A DNA stretch of 64,000 nucleotides from Ensifer adhaerens (GCF_028993555.1 NZ_CP118610.1:3089001-3153000); one strand, 5' to 3'. Shown: positions 7,685 to 18,999, numbered from the stretch's first letter. Notes: generated from the sequence alone by a model not told the origin. Made by a program: numbers and translations.

Positions 7685-8590
7685 ATGGCCCGAAACAATT
7701 TGCCGACCATTGCCGCTGGAGAAGGCGGCCTCAATCGTTATCTCGACGAAATCCGCAAGTTTCCGATGCTGGAACCGCAGGAAGAGTACATGCTCGCCAA
7801 GCGGTACCAGGAACATGACGACCGCAAAGCGGCACATAAGCTGGTCACCAGCCACCTTCGCCTCGTCGCCAAGATTGCGATGGGCTATCGCGGCTACGGC
7901 CTGCCGATCGGCGAAGTCGTATCCGAAGGCAACGTCGGCCTGATGCAGGCCGTCAAGAAGTTCGAACCCGATCGCGGCTTCCGCCTCGCCACCTACGCGA
8001 TGTGGTGGATCAAGGCGGCGATCCAGGAATACATCCTGCGCTCGTGGTCGCTGGTGAAGATGGGCACGACCGCCAACCAGAAGCGGCTGTTCTTCAACCT
8101 GCGTCGCCTCAAGGGCAAGATCCAGGCGCTCGATGAGGGCGACCTGAAGCCTGAACAGGTCAAGGAAATCGCCACCACGCTCAAGGTGAGCGAGGACGAG
8201 GTGGTTTCGATGAACCGCCGCCTTTCCGGCGACGCATCGCTCAACGCGCCGATCAAGGCGAGTGAAGGCGACTCCGGACAGTGGCAGGACTGGCTCGTTG
8301 ACGACCACGACAACCAGGAAGAGATCCTGATCGAGCAGGACGAGCTTGAAAGCCGCAGGGCGCTGCTCGCCAACGCCATGAAGGTACTCAACGATCGCGA
8401 GCGCCGTATTTTCGAAGCACGCCGCCTGACCGAAGACCCGCTGACGCTCGAAGATCTTTCGGCTGAGTTCGACATCAGCCGCGAGCGCGTACGTCAGATC
8501 GAGGTCCGTGCCTTCGAGAAGGTCCAGGACGCCGTGCGCAAGGCCGCTCTCGAGCGCGCCAATGCATTGCGGGTCGTCGAGGGCGCATAA
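7685..8590 (+). CDS. rpoH: RNA polymerase heat-shock sigma factor RpoH
   Basis: Sigma-32 of 301 aa, directing RNA polymerase to heat-shock promoters. Region 2 (YAMWWIKAAIQEYILRSW) is preceded by core-binding helices (HLRLVAKIAMGYRGYG). The RpoH box NQKRLFFNLRRLK, which distinguishes RpoH from other sigma-70 members, is intact. Region 4.2 carries the helix-turn-helix (EFDISRERVRQIEVRAFEKV). The start at 7685 follows a G-run ribosome site; a longer frame from 7619 is unlikely. It probably corresponds to RpoH1 of Sinorhizobium, which carries several rpoH genes, but the paralogue number is inferred. Confidence 0.95.
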   Translation: MARNNLPTIAAGEGGLNRYLDEIRKFPMLEPQEEYMLAKRYQEHDDRKAAHKLVTSHLRLVAKIAMGYRGYGLPIGEVVSEGNVGLMQAVKKFEPDRGFRLATYAMWWIKAAIQEYILRSWSLVKMGTTANQKRLFFNLRRLKGKIQALDEGDLKPEQVKEIATTLKVSEDEVVSMNRRLSGDASLNAPIKASEGDSGQWQDWLVDDHDNQEEILIEQDELESRRALLANAMKVLNDRERRIFEARRLTEDPLTLEDLSAEFDISRERVRQIEVRAFEKVQDAVRKAALERANALRVVEGA

Positions 8591-8645
8591 CGCCCTTCGC
8601 GGTACCCGGGCGCCAACGGTCGCCCGTCATCGATAGAAGCCAAAC

Positions 8646-8681
8646 AAAAAACCCGGCGGATAGCCCCCGCCGGGTTTTTCT
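8646..8681. terminator. Bidirectional terminator between rpoH and the 770-aa gene
   Basis: AAAACCCGGCGG pairs with CCGCCGGGTTTTT around a short loop. T runs occur on both sides, serving the two convergent genes. Confidence 0.85.
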
Positions 8682-8704
8682 TTGTCCTGTCGGATGGCGC
8701 TGCC

Positions 8705-11017
8705 TTACTGACTGTTGGTCGCAGCATCCGTTGCCGGTGCGGCCGCCCAGGCGCGCAGTGCCTGGTTGAAGGCATCGTTTCCGCTCGGCCCCTTTTCCAG
8801 CGTCAACAATGCGCGGCGCCCGTTCCTGTAGGTGAGCGGAATGTCGATCCAGCTGCGGCTGCGCAGCAGTTCGATGTTGTTGCCGATCGCGTCCTTCGAA
8901 TCGTTGAGCGCGATCATGTGGAAATCGTCGGTGATCTTGGCCGGAACCGCAATCAGCGCGTCGCCGCGATCCTGCTCCGTACGCTTCATCGAAACGCGTT
9001 GAACGCTGTCGATCGCGCCGCCTTCGAAGTTCGGCGGCAGCGAGAAGACGAATTCGATGACATGGCTTGCCGGCAACGACTCGTCGGCGTTGCGCTTGAT
9101 CGTCATCAGCGCGGTCAGACCGCGGTCCGGAATGGTGATCTGTGCCTGGATGGCCGGTTCAGGCTTGGCGTCGCCACCAGGCGATTCTTCCTTGACCGAC
9201 CAAGCAACGGTTCCCGGAATGGCGGTCGGCGATGACTGGCCGAGACGCTCTTCGTAGAGGAACATCTTTTCGCCATTGGCGATGGCAATCTCCGGCGTCG
9301 TCGGCTGACCACCGGTCTGCTGGCCCGCAGGCGGTGTGCCTGCCGTCTGCCCGGCCGTTCCACCTTGGGCAGTGGCCGTTTCGACGGGCTTGCTCGCCTC
9401 GGTCTGCTGCGCCACGGACTTGCCCTCCTGCGCAGCGCTTTCGCCGCTTGCGGTGGCAGGACCATTGTCAACTTCGGAGCCGTCACCAAGAAGGCGCTGC
9501 GTGAACTTGGTCGAGCTGTTGTCCGGGACCGCCGTGTCGTCGTGCTGTGCCGGTTCCGGCTGCGTCGTTTCCCCTTGAGTTTCCGCCGGTGGGGCGCCCT
9601 GTTCTGCCGGCGATCCGCCGTTGCTGGAAACGGCCGAGGTGACCGATGCAACGATGCCAGAAAGCCAGGCATTGCCGGCTTCCCGGTTCTGCCAGTAGGC
9701 GAAGCCGCCGCCTCCGAGCACCAGCAAGGTGACTGCAGCGATGGCGAGACGCTTGATGTTGAAACGCGATGGCTTCGGGGTGGCCCGGTAGGATGTCGGC
9801 CGCGATGCCGTGGGCGCCGATACCTCGGCGCCACGTTCCGGCTCACGCGCAGCCGTCGATGCTGCAGCACCCGCCGTCGCCGCAGCGGCGGCACCTTCGA
9901 AACCGAGCAGGTCGTCAATGTGGTCCCAGGCCGTACCTGCACGTTCCTGCTGGCTCTGAGCAGTATCGGTCGAGGCGGCCTGTCCGGTTTTCTCCACCGG
10001 CCATGACCAATCGGCAATCTCTGGTTCCGCGCTCTTCTCGGTTCGCCGTTCCTCGAATGGCGCGAAGGGGTCGTTATCGTCAAACGACCAGTTGCGCGCA
10101 GTGTCAGCCTTGGGGAGCTCCGCTTCGGTCCGCGGGATCTGTGCCGGCGCATCCTGCTGCAACTCTTCCACCGGATGCATGCCGAGGAGCTCGGGCGTGT
10201 GGGCCGGCTCTTCTTCGCCGACCTGCTGGTCGGCAGGAGCGTGCGTCACTGCGGGAGAGGCGGTCTCCCATTCCGGCAGATCCCACTCCGAGGCGGCCGA
10301 CTTTTCTTCAGCCACCACAGCCGGGGTTTCATCCCATGTCGGCTCTTCGACGGACCGGGGTTCCTCGTCTATCGACGGAGGAACGACGGTCTCTTCATGG
10401 GTCTCGACCGGAGCGGGCTCAGAATATTCCGCGGCTTCGTAAACCGGGGCGTCTGCCTGCGGCTCGTCGACGATGGGGGCGCTCGGCTCCTCGACCGATA
10501 CCTCGGTCGCCTCGACATGTTCGGCAACCGGCTCTTCCGCATCCGGCGTCGCCGGGGCGACCTCAACGGCTTCAACGTAGTGTTCGGTGTACTGTTCCGG
10601 TTCTTCGTGAACCGCAGCACCGTGGTCAGGCGCCGCGGTGCTTTCGACTTCGGGAGCCACTTCCTCGGCAACCGCAACCGGCTGGCTTTCACCAACCGGT
10701 TCAGGCTGCGTTTCGGGTTCCGAAGGGCCGTACTCGACGGGCGGCTCGACGGCTACGGCTTCGGGCGCTTCCTCCACCACCTCCGTCTCTTCGACCGCGG
10801 GCAAGGCTTCGGCATATTCGCTGTCGACCTCGACGATGGCGTTTTCGAGTTTCGCCAACTGGCGATTGATCATGTCGTCCGACGGACGCGGGTTCATGTT
10901 TTCGAGTTGGCGGCGCACGGCCGCGCGCGCCTTCTCGTATACCCTGTCCCGCATTTCGGGTGTGTTTTCCGACAGGCCGTCAACGGTCCTGCGAATAACT
11001 GCAACAAAATCCGCCAT
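8705..11017 (-). CDS. Large acidic, Pro/Glu-rich single-pass membrane protein
   Basis: A 770-aa protein. Residues 1-65 are a folded-looking helical part (FVAVIRRTVDGLSENTPEMR). Residues 70-400 are a low-complexity acidic linker dominated by Glu, Pro, Val and Ala. One transmembrane helix lies near 420-440 (LAIAAVTLLVLGGGGFAYW), preceded by basic residues, so the acidic part should be cytoplasmic. A Gln/Thr/Gly-rich periplasmic linker leads to a globular C-terminal domain (about 600-755, including RGLTALMTIKRNADESLPAS and DIPLTYRNGRRALLTLEKG). I do not recognise the family beyond a rhizobial hypothetical. Its own promoter faces away from rpoH, and purA follows upstream in the same orientation. 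Confidence 0.85.
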   Translation of the reverse strand: MADFVAVIRRTVDGLSENTPEMRDRVYEKARAAVRRQLENMNPRPSDDMINRQLAKLENAIVEVDSEYAEALPAVEETEVVEEAPEAVAVEPPVEYGPSEPETQPEPVGESQPVAVAEEVAPEVESTAAPDHGAAVHEEPEQYTEHYVEAVEVAPATPDAEEPVAEHVEATEVSVEEPSAPIVDEPQADAPVYEAAEYSEPAPVETHEETVVPPSIDEEPRSVEEPTWDETPAVVAEEKSAASEWDLPEWETASPAVTHAPADQQVGEEEPAHTPELLGMHPVEELQQDAPAQIPRTEAELPKADTARNWSFDDNDPFAPFEERRTEKSAEPEIADWSWPVEKTGQAASTDTAQSQQERAGTAWDHIDDLLGFEGAAAAATAGAAASTAAREPERGAEVSAPTASRPTSYRATPKPSRFNIKRLAIAAVTLLVLGGGGFAYWQNREAGNAWLSGIVASVTSAVSSNGGSPAEQGAPPAETQGETTQPEPAQHDDTAVPDNSSTKFTQRLLGDGSEVDNGPATASGESAAQEGKSVAQQTEASKPVETATAQGGTAGQTAGTPPAGQQTGGQPTTPEIAIANGEKMFLYEERLGQSSPTAIPGTVAWSVKEESPGGDAKPEPAIQAQITIPDRGLTALMTIKRNADESLPASHVIEFVFSLPPNFEGGAIDSVQRVSMKRTEQDRGDALIAVPAKITDDFHMIALNDSKDAIGNNIELLRSRSWIDIPLTYRNGRRALLTLEKGPSGNDAFNQALRAWAAAPATDAATNSQ

Positions 11018-11080
11018 TAGTACTTTCTCATACGCCCAGGTATGTCGTTGCGATCGCGACGCAATGTCATTTCGCCGACA

Positions 11081-12379
<1,299 letters not shown>

Positions 12380-12584
12380 AATTCTCTTCCTGTGCAGGCG
12401 CGCAAACGAGGCTGCGCTGTTCTCAAACCCGCGCATCTATACTGTGTTGTCATCTGGAAAGCGACCCCGTTATGTCCGGCGTTCCGCCCTTTTTGCATGA
12501 CAAGGCCGGGATTTAGCGCCTATATCTTCGTCTCTCCCGCCATCGCGCCTACAGGGCGCCCATCCCCGTACAGGTCAGAGCATC

Positions 12585-13466
12585 GTGAATTCCAGGGCCT
12601 ACTTCTATCTCTGCATCACCGCGCTGTTCTGGGGCGGCAATTCCGTCGCCGGCAAGATAGCGGTCGGGCACGTAAGCCCGATGATGCTGACGACCCTGCG
12701 CTGGGTCTTCGCCCTGATCGTCATCCTGGTGCTGATGACACCGCAGATCCGCCGCGACTGGGACAAGATCCGCAAGCACTGGCTGCAGCTTCTCGCCTAT
12801 GGCGCGATCGGTTTCACCACCTTCAACGCCCTGCTCTATTCGGCGCTGAAATATACGAGCGCGATCAACGCCGTCATTCTCCAGGCCGGCATTCCGATGC
12901 TGATCTTCCTGTTCAACTTCGTGCTGTTCCGCACGCGAGCGTCGATCGCCCAGGTGATCGGCTTCACCGTGACCCTGATCGGCGTATTGGTGACCGCGGC
13001 CCATGGCGACATTTCGAGCCTGTTGTCGCTTGAGTTCAATTTCGGCGACGCGTTGATGATCATCGCCTGTGTCGTCTATGCCGGCTATACCGTGGCGCTT
13101 CGCTACAAGCCAACGATGCACTGGCAAAGCTTCATCGCAGCGCCGGCCTTCGGCGCGCTCTTGAGCGCAATACCGCTGTTGTTCTGGGAAATCGGCACCG
13201 GCACGGCGATCGCGCCGGATACCACCGGCTGGGTCATCGTTCTCTATGCGGCGATCTTCCCGTCACTGATGTCGCAGGTGCTCTATGTGCGCGGGGTCGA
13301 GATGATCGGCGCCAACCGCGCCGGCCTTTTCATCAACGCCATTCCGGTCTTCGGGACGTTGCTCTCGGTGCTGCTGATCGGCGAGACCTTCCATCTCTTC
13401 CACCTCGCCGCGTTGCTCCTGGTGCTCGGCGGGATCGCGATTGCCGAAAGGGGTCGCCCGCGCTAG
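12585..13466 (+). CDS. EamA/DMT-family exporter
   Basis: A 293-aa integral membrane protein with about ten transmembrane helices in two EamA repeats (about 5-140 and 150-290). FWGGNSVAGKIAVGHVSP at the start of repeat one is the usual drug/metabolite transporter signature, and TSAINAVILQAGIPM and IGANRAGLFINAIPVFG end the repeats. The start is GTG at 12585. Such proteins export amino acids, metabolites or drugs, but the substrate cannot be predicted. It is divergent from purA, with no obvious functional link. Confidence 0.9.
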   Translation: MNSRAYFYLCITALFWGGNSVAGKIAVGHVSPMMLTTLRWVFALIVILVLMTPQIRRDWDKIRKHWLQLLAYGAIGFTTFNALLYSALKYTSAINAVILQAGIPMLIFLFNFVLFRTRASIAQVIGFTVTLIGVLVTAAHGDISSLLSLEFNFGDALMIIACVVYAGYTVALRYKPTMHWQSFIAAPAFGALLSAIPLLFWEIGTGTAIAPDTTGWVIVLYAAIFPSLMSQVLYVRGVEMIGANRAGLFINAIPVFGTLLSVLLIGETFHLFHLAALLLVLGGIAIAERGRPR

Positions 13467-13592
13467 CCGTGTTCGCGCCTGCCGGGCAGGCGTCGCGCGA
13501 TGCAATCGCTAGAACTGGGGAGGCGACTTAAGGCTTGATTAGCAGATGGGTGTTTCTGTCGCCGCCAGGATATTCTCCCTGGGGCTAAGGCA

Positions 13593-15407
13593 GTGAAAAA
13601 TATTAGAATTTCGACACGTATCTATCTGTTGACGGCGATGGCGCTGGTCTTCATGGCGACAGCCATGGCCTACAAGACACAGGTTGCCAACTCGGAAGTC
13701 AGCCAGGAGCGACAACAGATGCTGCGCAACATCACCGAAGCGGCGATCTCGACGATCGCAAGCTTCGAGGAACAGGAGCGCAACGGTGCGCTGACCCGGG
13801 AAGAAGCCCAGGGGCGCGCTATTTCGGCCGTGATGGCGATGCGGTTCGGCCAGGACGGCTACTTCTTCATCAATAGCTTCGACGGCATGATGATCGCCCA
13901 TCCGCTGGCGAAGAAACTTGTTGGTACCGACATCCGCGGCCTCAAGGATACCAACGGCAAGGCCTTCAACGTCGAGCTGATCGCGCTTGCCCAGAACCCG
14001 GGCAGCGGCATCGTCAACTATTACTGGGACAAGCCCGGCCATGAGGAACCGGTCGAGAAGTACTCCTACATCCAGGGTTTCAAGCCCTGGGGCTGGGGCG
14101 TCGGCACCGGCGTCTACGCCGATGATCTCGCCGCCAAATATAACGCTTCGCTGCTGATGACGATCATCACCACGGCGATTGCCGCGATCGCGACGCTTGC
14201 AGCCGCCATGGCGATCGGCCGCTCAATCAGCCGGCCGATCAACCGGTTGAAGGACGTCATGCTCGAAGTATCGAACAACGACACCCGTTCGGAGGTTCCA
14301 GATACCGATCGCCGCGACGAGATCGGCCACATGGCGGACGCCCTCGTTGTCCTGCGTGCCTCGGTGATCGAACGCAACGCACTCGAAGTTCGCCAGCGCG
14401 AGCAACAGGTGGCGCTCGACAGCGAGCGCAGCGCCAACGAGGAAATGCAGCAGGCGACCGCGCGCGTTCAGGCTCATGTCGTCAGCACAATCGGCGGCGC
14501 GCTCGAACGGCTCGCGAGTGGCGACCTCACCATGCACGTTCCCGATCTCGGCGCCGACTACGAGAAACTGCGTCAGGACTTCAACACCGCCGTTGCGGCG
14601 CTGCGTTCGACGGTTAGCGCGATCGCCGACTCCACCTCTGTGGTCACCGGCAATGCCAACGAGATCAGCAAGGCGGCCAACGACCTGTCGCAGCGCACCG
14701 AGCAGCAGGCGGCCTCCCTTGAAGAAACGGCAGCCGCTCTCGACGAGATCACCTCTGCGGTTCAGAACTCGACAAATCGCGCGGACGAGGCAAGCCGCAT
14801 GGTCGCCGAAGCGCGCAAGGGGGCGGCAACCTCGAGCGAAGTGGTGCGCGACGCGATCAACGCGATGGGGCGCATCGAACATTCATCCTCGAAGATCGGC
14901 GAGATCATCGGCGTGATCGACGACATCGCCTTCCAGACGAATCTGCTGGCACTGAATGCAGGCGTCGAAGCGGCGCGCGCCGGCGATGCCGGCAAGGGCT
15001 TTGCCGTCGTCGCGCAGGAAGTGCGCGAGCTGGCGCAACGCTCGGCAACCGCCGCCAAGGAGATCAAGGGACTGATCACAGCGTCCGGCGTTGAGGTTTC
15101 GGCCGGCGTGCGCCTCGTCGAAGCGACAGGATCGGCTCTCGGCGATATCGAGCGGCGGGTTAACGAGATCAACGACCGCATCGTCGCCATTGCGACCGCT
15201 GCCCGGGAGCAGTCGGTCGGACTGCGTGAGATCAACACCGCTGTCAACCAGATGGACCAGATGACGCAGCAGAATGCTGCCATGGTCGAACAGACGTCAG
15301 CGGCGAGCCAGGCGCTGGCCGGCGAAAGCAACGTGCTTTCCGGTCGGCTCGCCCAATTTACCGTCGAGGAGAGAGAGTGGCGTCCGGCGGCACGGCGGGC
15401 GGCCTGA
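13593..15407 (+). CDS. Methyl-accepting chemotaxis protein with periplasmic Cache domain
   Basis: A 604-aa chemoreceptor starting with GTG at 13593, preceded by GGGGCTAAGG. TM1 spans about 8-28 and TM2 about 187-210. Between them lies a single-Cache sensor of the sCache_2 type (GQDGYFFINSFDGMMIAHP; KYSYIQGFKPWGWGVGTGVY), a fold that often binds small carboxylates. HAMP follows (PINRLKDVMLEVSNNDT), with a second HAMP-like segment (GGALERLASGDLTMHVPDL). The signalling tip is IGVIDDIAFQTNLLALNAGV. The C-terminus (AARRAA) lacks a CheR-tethering pentapeptide. It senses a ligand outside and signals to CheA/CheW; the ligand is unknown. Confidence 0.93.
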   Translation: MKNIRISTRIYLLTAMALVFMATAMAYKTQVANSEVSQERQQMLRNITEAAISTIASFEEQERNGALTREEAQGRAISAVMAMRFGQDGYFFINSFDGMMIAHPLAKKLVGTDIRGLKDTNGKAFNVELIALAQNPGSGIVNYYWDKPGHEEPVEKYSYIQGFKPWGWGVGTGVYADDLAAKYNASLLMTIITTAIAAIATLAAAMAIGRSISRPINRLKDVMLEVSNNDTRSEVPDTDRRDEIGHMADALVVLRASVIERNALEVRQREQQVALDSERSANEEMQQATARVQAHVVSTIGGALERLASGDLTMHVPDLGADYEKLRQDFNTAVAALRSTVSAIADSTSVVTGNANEISKAANDLSQRTEQQAASLEETAAALDEITSAVQNSTNRADEASRMVAEARKGAATSSEVVRDAINAMGRIEHSSSKIGEIIGVIDDIAFQTNLLALNAGVEAARAGDAGKGFAVVAQEVRELAQRSATAAKEIKGLITASGVEVSAGVRLVEATGSALGDIERRVNEINDRIVAIATAAREQSVGLREINTAVNQMDQMTQQNAAMVEQTSAASQALAGESNVLSGRLAQFTVEEREWRPAARRAA

Positions 15408-15427
15408 GGCCAGTCGGCTGAGACAAA

Positions 15428-15459
15428 AGAAATGGCGCCGGTTTCCGGCGCCATTTTTC
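15428..15459. terminator. Bidirectional terminator between chemoreceptor and GNAT genes
   Basis: AAATGGCGCCGG (15430-15441) pairs with CCGGCGCCATTT across a TTT loop, followed by a T run. It lies between two convergent genes. Confidence 0.85.
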
Positions 15460-15464
15460 ATTGG

Positions 15465-15971
15465 TCAGGCAAGCAGCCGCTCCATGTAGAGCGCGTCCTC
15501 GCCATAGCTCGAGAGCTTCAGCGCCAGCCGCTCGTCCATGCGCACTTCGAAACCTTGCCTCTCCCAGAAGCCACGCGATCCATTGACCGAAACGAGCGAC
15601 ATCGACCGGAACCCTTCAGTCCGGGCAACATCCTCAAGCACCGGCAACACGCCGCCCCCTGCCCCGGTGCCACGCATTTCCGGCAACAGAGCAAGGTCAT
15701 GGATGTACCAGGTGTCGGCAGTATCAGGAATTTCACCAAGCATGGTGTTCAGCGACGGTGGCGCACCCTTGAGCCACGGGTGGCTCAGCACATACCCCCG
15801 CGATTGTCCCTTGGAATCGAGCATGAAGCAGCCGGCGGGGCTGAGAGCGATGCGATCGGCAAGCACACTGTCATCCTCGGGGAAGGCCTGGTGCACCACG
15901 AGCTGGATCTCCGATACGGAGGCCAGGTCGGGCAAGCTGGCTTCGCGCCAGCGGAACGTCATGTCGGTCAT
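15465..15971 (-). CDS. GNAT-family N-acetyltransferase
   Basis: A 168-aa acetyl-CoA-dependent acyltransferase. The core motif A is seen as IHDLALLPEMRGTGAGGGVL, where RGTGAGG is the pyrophosphate-binding loop, followed by the alpha-helix VLPVLEDVARTEGF. Motif B is SLVSVNGSRGFWERQGF. ATG codons at 15971 and 15962 are both possible; the outer one is used, although its ribosome site (TTGAG) is weak. The acceptor substrate cannot be deduced. It appears to be a single-gene unit sharing a terminator with the chemoreceptor gene. Confidence 0.85.
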   Translation of the reverse strand: MTDMTFRWREASLPDLASVSEIQLVVHQAFPEDDSVLADRIALSPAGCFMLDSKGQSRGYVLSHPWLKGAPPSLNTMLGEIPDTADTWYIHDLALLPEMRGTGAGGGVLPVLEDVARTEGFRSMSLVSVNGSRGFWERQGFEVRMDERLALKLSSYGEDALYMERLLA

Positions 15972-16054
15972 CTCAAGTCACAAGCGGTCTAAAACAGGAA
16001 AACGCACCGGCGGTTCGCCGATGCGTGCTGCATTGTCCCAAGATTGGGTCGACA

Positions 16055-16078
16055 AAGCGGCAGATTGCGCTGCCGCTT
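16055..16078 (-). terminator. Possible terminator after serA
   Basis: AAGCGGCAG at 16055-16063 and CTGCCGCTT at 16070-16078 form a 9-bp stem just past the serA stop. The following T run on the reverse strand is short, so it is a weak candidate. Confidence 0.4.
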
Positions 16079-16090
16079 GTCATGCGGGCA

Positions 16091-17686
16091 TCAATCGATG
16101 TTGAAGACCAGCGGCTTTGCCTGGCGGATTGCCGGATTGGCGCGCAGCTTGTCAAGCACCGCATCGGAAACGGCCCCGTCAACGTAGAGCAGCGCGATCG
16201 CGTCACCGGCTTCTTTCTCGCGGCCGAGCTGGAAGTTGGCGATGTTGACGCCGGCATCGCCAAGCGTCATGCCGATGAAGCCGATCATGCCGGGAACGTC
16301 GGTGTTGGTGATGTAGACCATGTGGCTGCCGACATCCGCGTCAAGGTTGATGCCCTTGATCTGGATGAAGCGCGGCTTACCGTCCGAGAACACCGTGCCG
16401 GCGACGGAGCGGGTCTGGTTGGCGGTCTTGACCGTCAGCTTGATGTAACCGTCGAAGACGCCGGTCTTGTCGCGCTTGACCTCGGACAGGATGATGCCCT
16501 TTTCCTTGATCATGACCGGCGCCGAAACCATGTTGACGTCGGCGACCTGCGGCCGGATCAGACCGGCAAGCACGGCGCTCGTCAACGCCTTGGTGTTCAT
16601 GCCGGCGGTCGAGCCGTCATAGAGGATCTCGATTTCCTTGATCGCACTTTCGGTCACCTGGCCAACGAAGGCGCCGAGCACGTCGGCAAGCCGGATGAAC
16701 GGCTTCAGGATCGGCGCTTCCTCGGCGGTGATCGACGGCATGTTGATGGCGTTGGAAACGGCACCCTTGACCAGGTAGTCCGACATCTGTTCGGCGACCT
16801 GCAACGCGACGTTTTCCTGGGCTTCCGTGGTCGAAGCGCCGAGATGCGGCGTGCAGACGACGTTCGGCAGGCCGAAGAGCGGGCTTTCCGTCGCAGGTTC
16901 GACCTCGAAGACGTCGAATCCGGCACCGGCTACATGACCCGACTTGATCGCTTCGGCGAGAGCCTTCTCATCGACGAGACCGCCGCGGGCGCAGTTGACG
17001 ATGCGCACGCCCGGCTTGGTCTTGGCAAGTGCCTCGGCGCTCAGGATGTTGCGGGTCTTGTCGGTCAGCGGCACGTGCAGGGTAATGAAGTCCGCCTGGG
17101 CGAGCAGCTCTTCGAGCTCGACCTTGGTGACACCCATTTCCTCGGCGCGCTCCTTGGACAGGAACGGGTCATAGGCAAGCACGTGCATCTTGAGGCCGAT
17201 GGCGCGCGAGCAGACGATCGAGCCGATGTTACCGGCGCCGATGACGCCGAGCGTCTTGCCAGTGATTTCAACACCCATGAAGCGCGATTTTTCCCACTTG
17301 CCGGCCTGGGTCGAGGTATCGGCGGCGGGAAGCTGGCGGGCAACGGCAAAGAGCAGCGCGATCGCATGTTCGGCTGTTGTGATCGAGTTGCCGAAGGGCG
17401 TGTTCATCACGATGATACCGCGGCGCGAGGCAGCCGGGATATCGACATTGTCGACGCCGATGCCGGCGCGGCCGATGACCTTGAGGTTGGTCGCAGCCGC
17501 GATCAGCTTTTCCGTCGCCTTGGTGGCCGAACGGATCGCCAGGCCATCATAGTTGCCGATGATTTCGGCGAGCTTGTCCTTGTCCTTGCCGAGCTTCGGC
17601 TGGAAATCCACTTCGACGCCGCGGTCGCGGAAGATCTGGACGGCGGTTTCCGACAGTTCGTCGGATACGAGAACGCGAGGTGCCAT
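16091..17686 (-). CDS. serA: D-3-phosphoglycerate dehydrogenase
   Basis: SerA (531 aa) oxidises 3-phosphoglycerate to 3-phosphohydroxypyruvate with NAD, the first step of serine synthesis. The N-terminal catalytic part carries GRAGIGVDNVDIPAASRRG. The Rossmann motif is LGVIGAGNIGSIV. The active-site residues are Arg in NCARGGLVDE, a Glu in the next strand, and His in TPHLGASTTEAQ. An intervening ASB domain and a C-terminal ACT domain (TDVPGMIGFIGMTLGDAG) make this the long form, as in type 1 enzymes. The start at 17686 has a strong AAGGAGG. It lies 132 bp downstream of serC, so the pair likely forms a serC-serA operon. Confidence 0.97.
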   Translation of the reverse strand: MAPRVLVSDELSETAVQIFRDRGVEVDFQPKLGKDKDKLAEIIGNYDGLAIRSATKATEKLIAAATNLKVIGRAGIGVDNVDIPAASRRGIIVMNTPFGNSITTAEHAIALLFAVARQLPAADTSTQAGKWEKSRFMGVEITGKTLGVIGAGNIGSIVCSRAIGLKMHVLAYDPFLSKERAEEMGVTKVELEELLAQADFITLHVPLTDKTRNILSAEALAKTKPGVRIVNCARGGLVDEKALAEAIKSGHVAGAGFDVFEVEPATESPLFGLPNVVCTPHLGASTTEAQENVALQVAEQMSDYLVKGAVSNAINMPSITAEEAPILKPFIRLADVLGAFVGQVTESAIKEIEILYDGSTAGMNTKALTSAVLAGLIRPQVADVNMVSAPVMIKEKGIILSEVKRDKTGVFDGYIKLTVKTANQTRSVAGTVFSDGKPRFIQIKGINLDADVGSHMVYITNTDVPGMIGFIGMTLGDAGVNIANFQLGREKEAGDAIALLYVDGAVSDAVLDKLRANPAIRQAKPLVFNID

Positions 17687-17818
17687 GAGAGGCCTCCTTA
17701 AAGATCAGGTCTGAATGGGAATGCGGTAGCCAAGCCTCGCTCCCATGGGGAGCGAAGCGGATCACTCAAATCAGTGTGAGATACGGGCGAAGTCCATTGT
17801 CCCTCACCCCTTGTCTGA

Positions 17819-18997
17819 TCAGGCCGCGGCCTGGGTCAAAGTCGCCTTCTGGGTCTCGAAAGCCCAGGTCAGCCACGGCATCAGCGCCTTCATGTCGGCT
17901 GCCTCGATCGTTGCACCCGCCCAGATGCGAAGACCCGACGGCGCATCGCGATAGTGACCGATGTCGAAGGCGACGCCTTCCTTCTCGAGAAGGGCAACGA
18001 CGCCCTTGGCAAAGGCCGCCTGTCCGTCGGCGTCGAGCGCCAGAACGTCCCTGTCGACGATCTTCAGGCAGACCGACGTGTTGGAGCGGGTCTCGTCCTT
18101 GACCGCCAGGTTGGCGATCCAGTCATTGGCGGCAACGAAGTCGAAAATCGCCTCCGCATTCGCGTCGGCGCGGGCCATCAGCCCCTTGAGCCCGCCGACC
18201 TGCTGAGCCCAGAGAAGCGCATCGATGTAGTCTTCGACGCAGAGCATCGACGGCGTGTTGATGGTTTCGCCGGTGAAGATGCCCTCGATCAGCTTGCCGC
18301 CCGAGGTCATGCGGAAGATCTTCGGCAGCGGCCAGGCCGGAACGTAGGTCACGAGACGTTCGACGGCACGCGGCGACAGGATGATGACGCCGTGGGCGCC
18401 CTCACCGCCGAGAACCTTCTGCCAGGAGAAGGTGACGACGTCGAGCTTGGCGAAATCGAGGTTCTGCGCGAAGGCGGCAGAGGTCGCATCGCAGATCGTC
18501 AGGCCCTTGCGGTCGGCCGGGATGAAGTCGGCGTTCGGCACGCGCACGCCCGAGGTCGTGCCGTTCCAGGTGAAGACCACGTCACGGTCGAAGTCGATCT
18601 TGGAAAGGTCGGGAAGTTCGCCGTAGCCGGCCTCAAGCTTGCGAACGTCGGCGAGCTTCAGCTGCTTGACGACATCCGTCACCCAGCCGGCGCCGAAGCT
18701 TTCCCAGGCGACCATGTCGACGCCGCGCTGACCCAGCAGCGACCAGAGCGCCATTTCGACGGCGCCGGTATCGGAAGCAGGCACGATGCCGATGCGGTAG
18801 TCGGCCGGCACTTCAAGAATGTCACGGGTAAGATCGATGGCCTGCTTCAGCTTCGTCTTGCCGATCTTGGCACGGTGCGAACGACCGAGCGGTGCATCGG
18901 AGAGAGCATCGAGCGACCAACCGGGGCGCTTCGAGCAAGGGCCAGAAGAAAAATGGGTATTGTTCGGACGGAGGTCCGGCTGTGCAGGCTTTGCCAT
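17819..18997 (-). CDS. serC: Phosphoserine aminotransferase
   Basis: SerC (392 aa), a fold-type I PLP enzyme, converts 3-phosphohydroxypyruvate and glutamate to phosphoserine, the second step of serine synthesis. The PLP Lys lies in [18 protein letters not shown] near residue 191. Phosphate- and PLP-binding segments include [17 protein letters not shown] and [18 protein letters not shown] sequence. The N-terminus ([17 protein letters not shown]) is that of the longer alphaproteobacterial form. The start at 18997 follows GGAAGG, which lies inside a predicted regulatory hairpin. Its partner serA is directly downstream. Confidence 0.97.
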   Translation of the reverse strand: MAKPAQPDLRPNNTHFSSGPCSKRPGWSLDALSDAPLGRSHRAKIGKTKLKQAIDLTRDILEVPADYRIGIVPASDTGAVEMALWSLLGQRGVDMVAWESFGAGWVTDVVKQLKLADVRKLEAGYGELPDLSKIDFDRDVVFTWNGTTSGVRVPNADFIPADRKGLTICDATSAAFAQNLDFAKLDVVTFSWQKVLGGEGAHGVIILSPRAVERLVTYVPAWPLPKIFRMTSGGKLIEGIFTGETINTPSMLCVEDYIDALLWAQQVGGLKGLMARADANAEAIFDFVAANDWIANLAVKDETRSNTSVCLKIVDRDVLALDADGQAAFAKGVVALLEKEGVAFDIGHYRDAPSGLRIWAGATIEAADMKALMPWLTWAFETQKATLTQAAA

Positions 18998-18999
18998 GT

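Noticed and set aside
16025..17701. 558-aa forward frame opposite serA
   Set aside because: It spans the whole of serA and past both its ends without a ribosome site or domain; it is a shadow.
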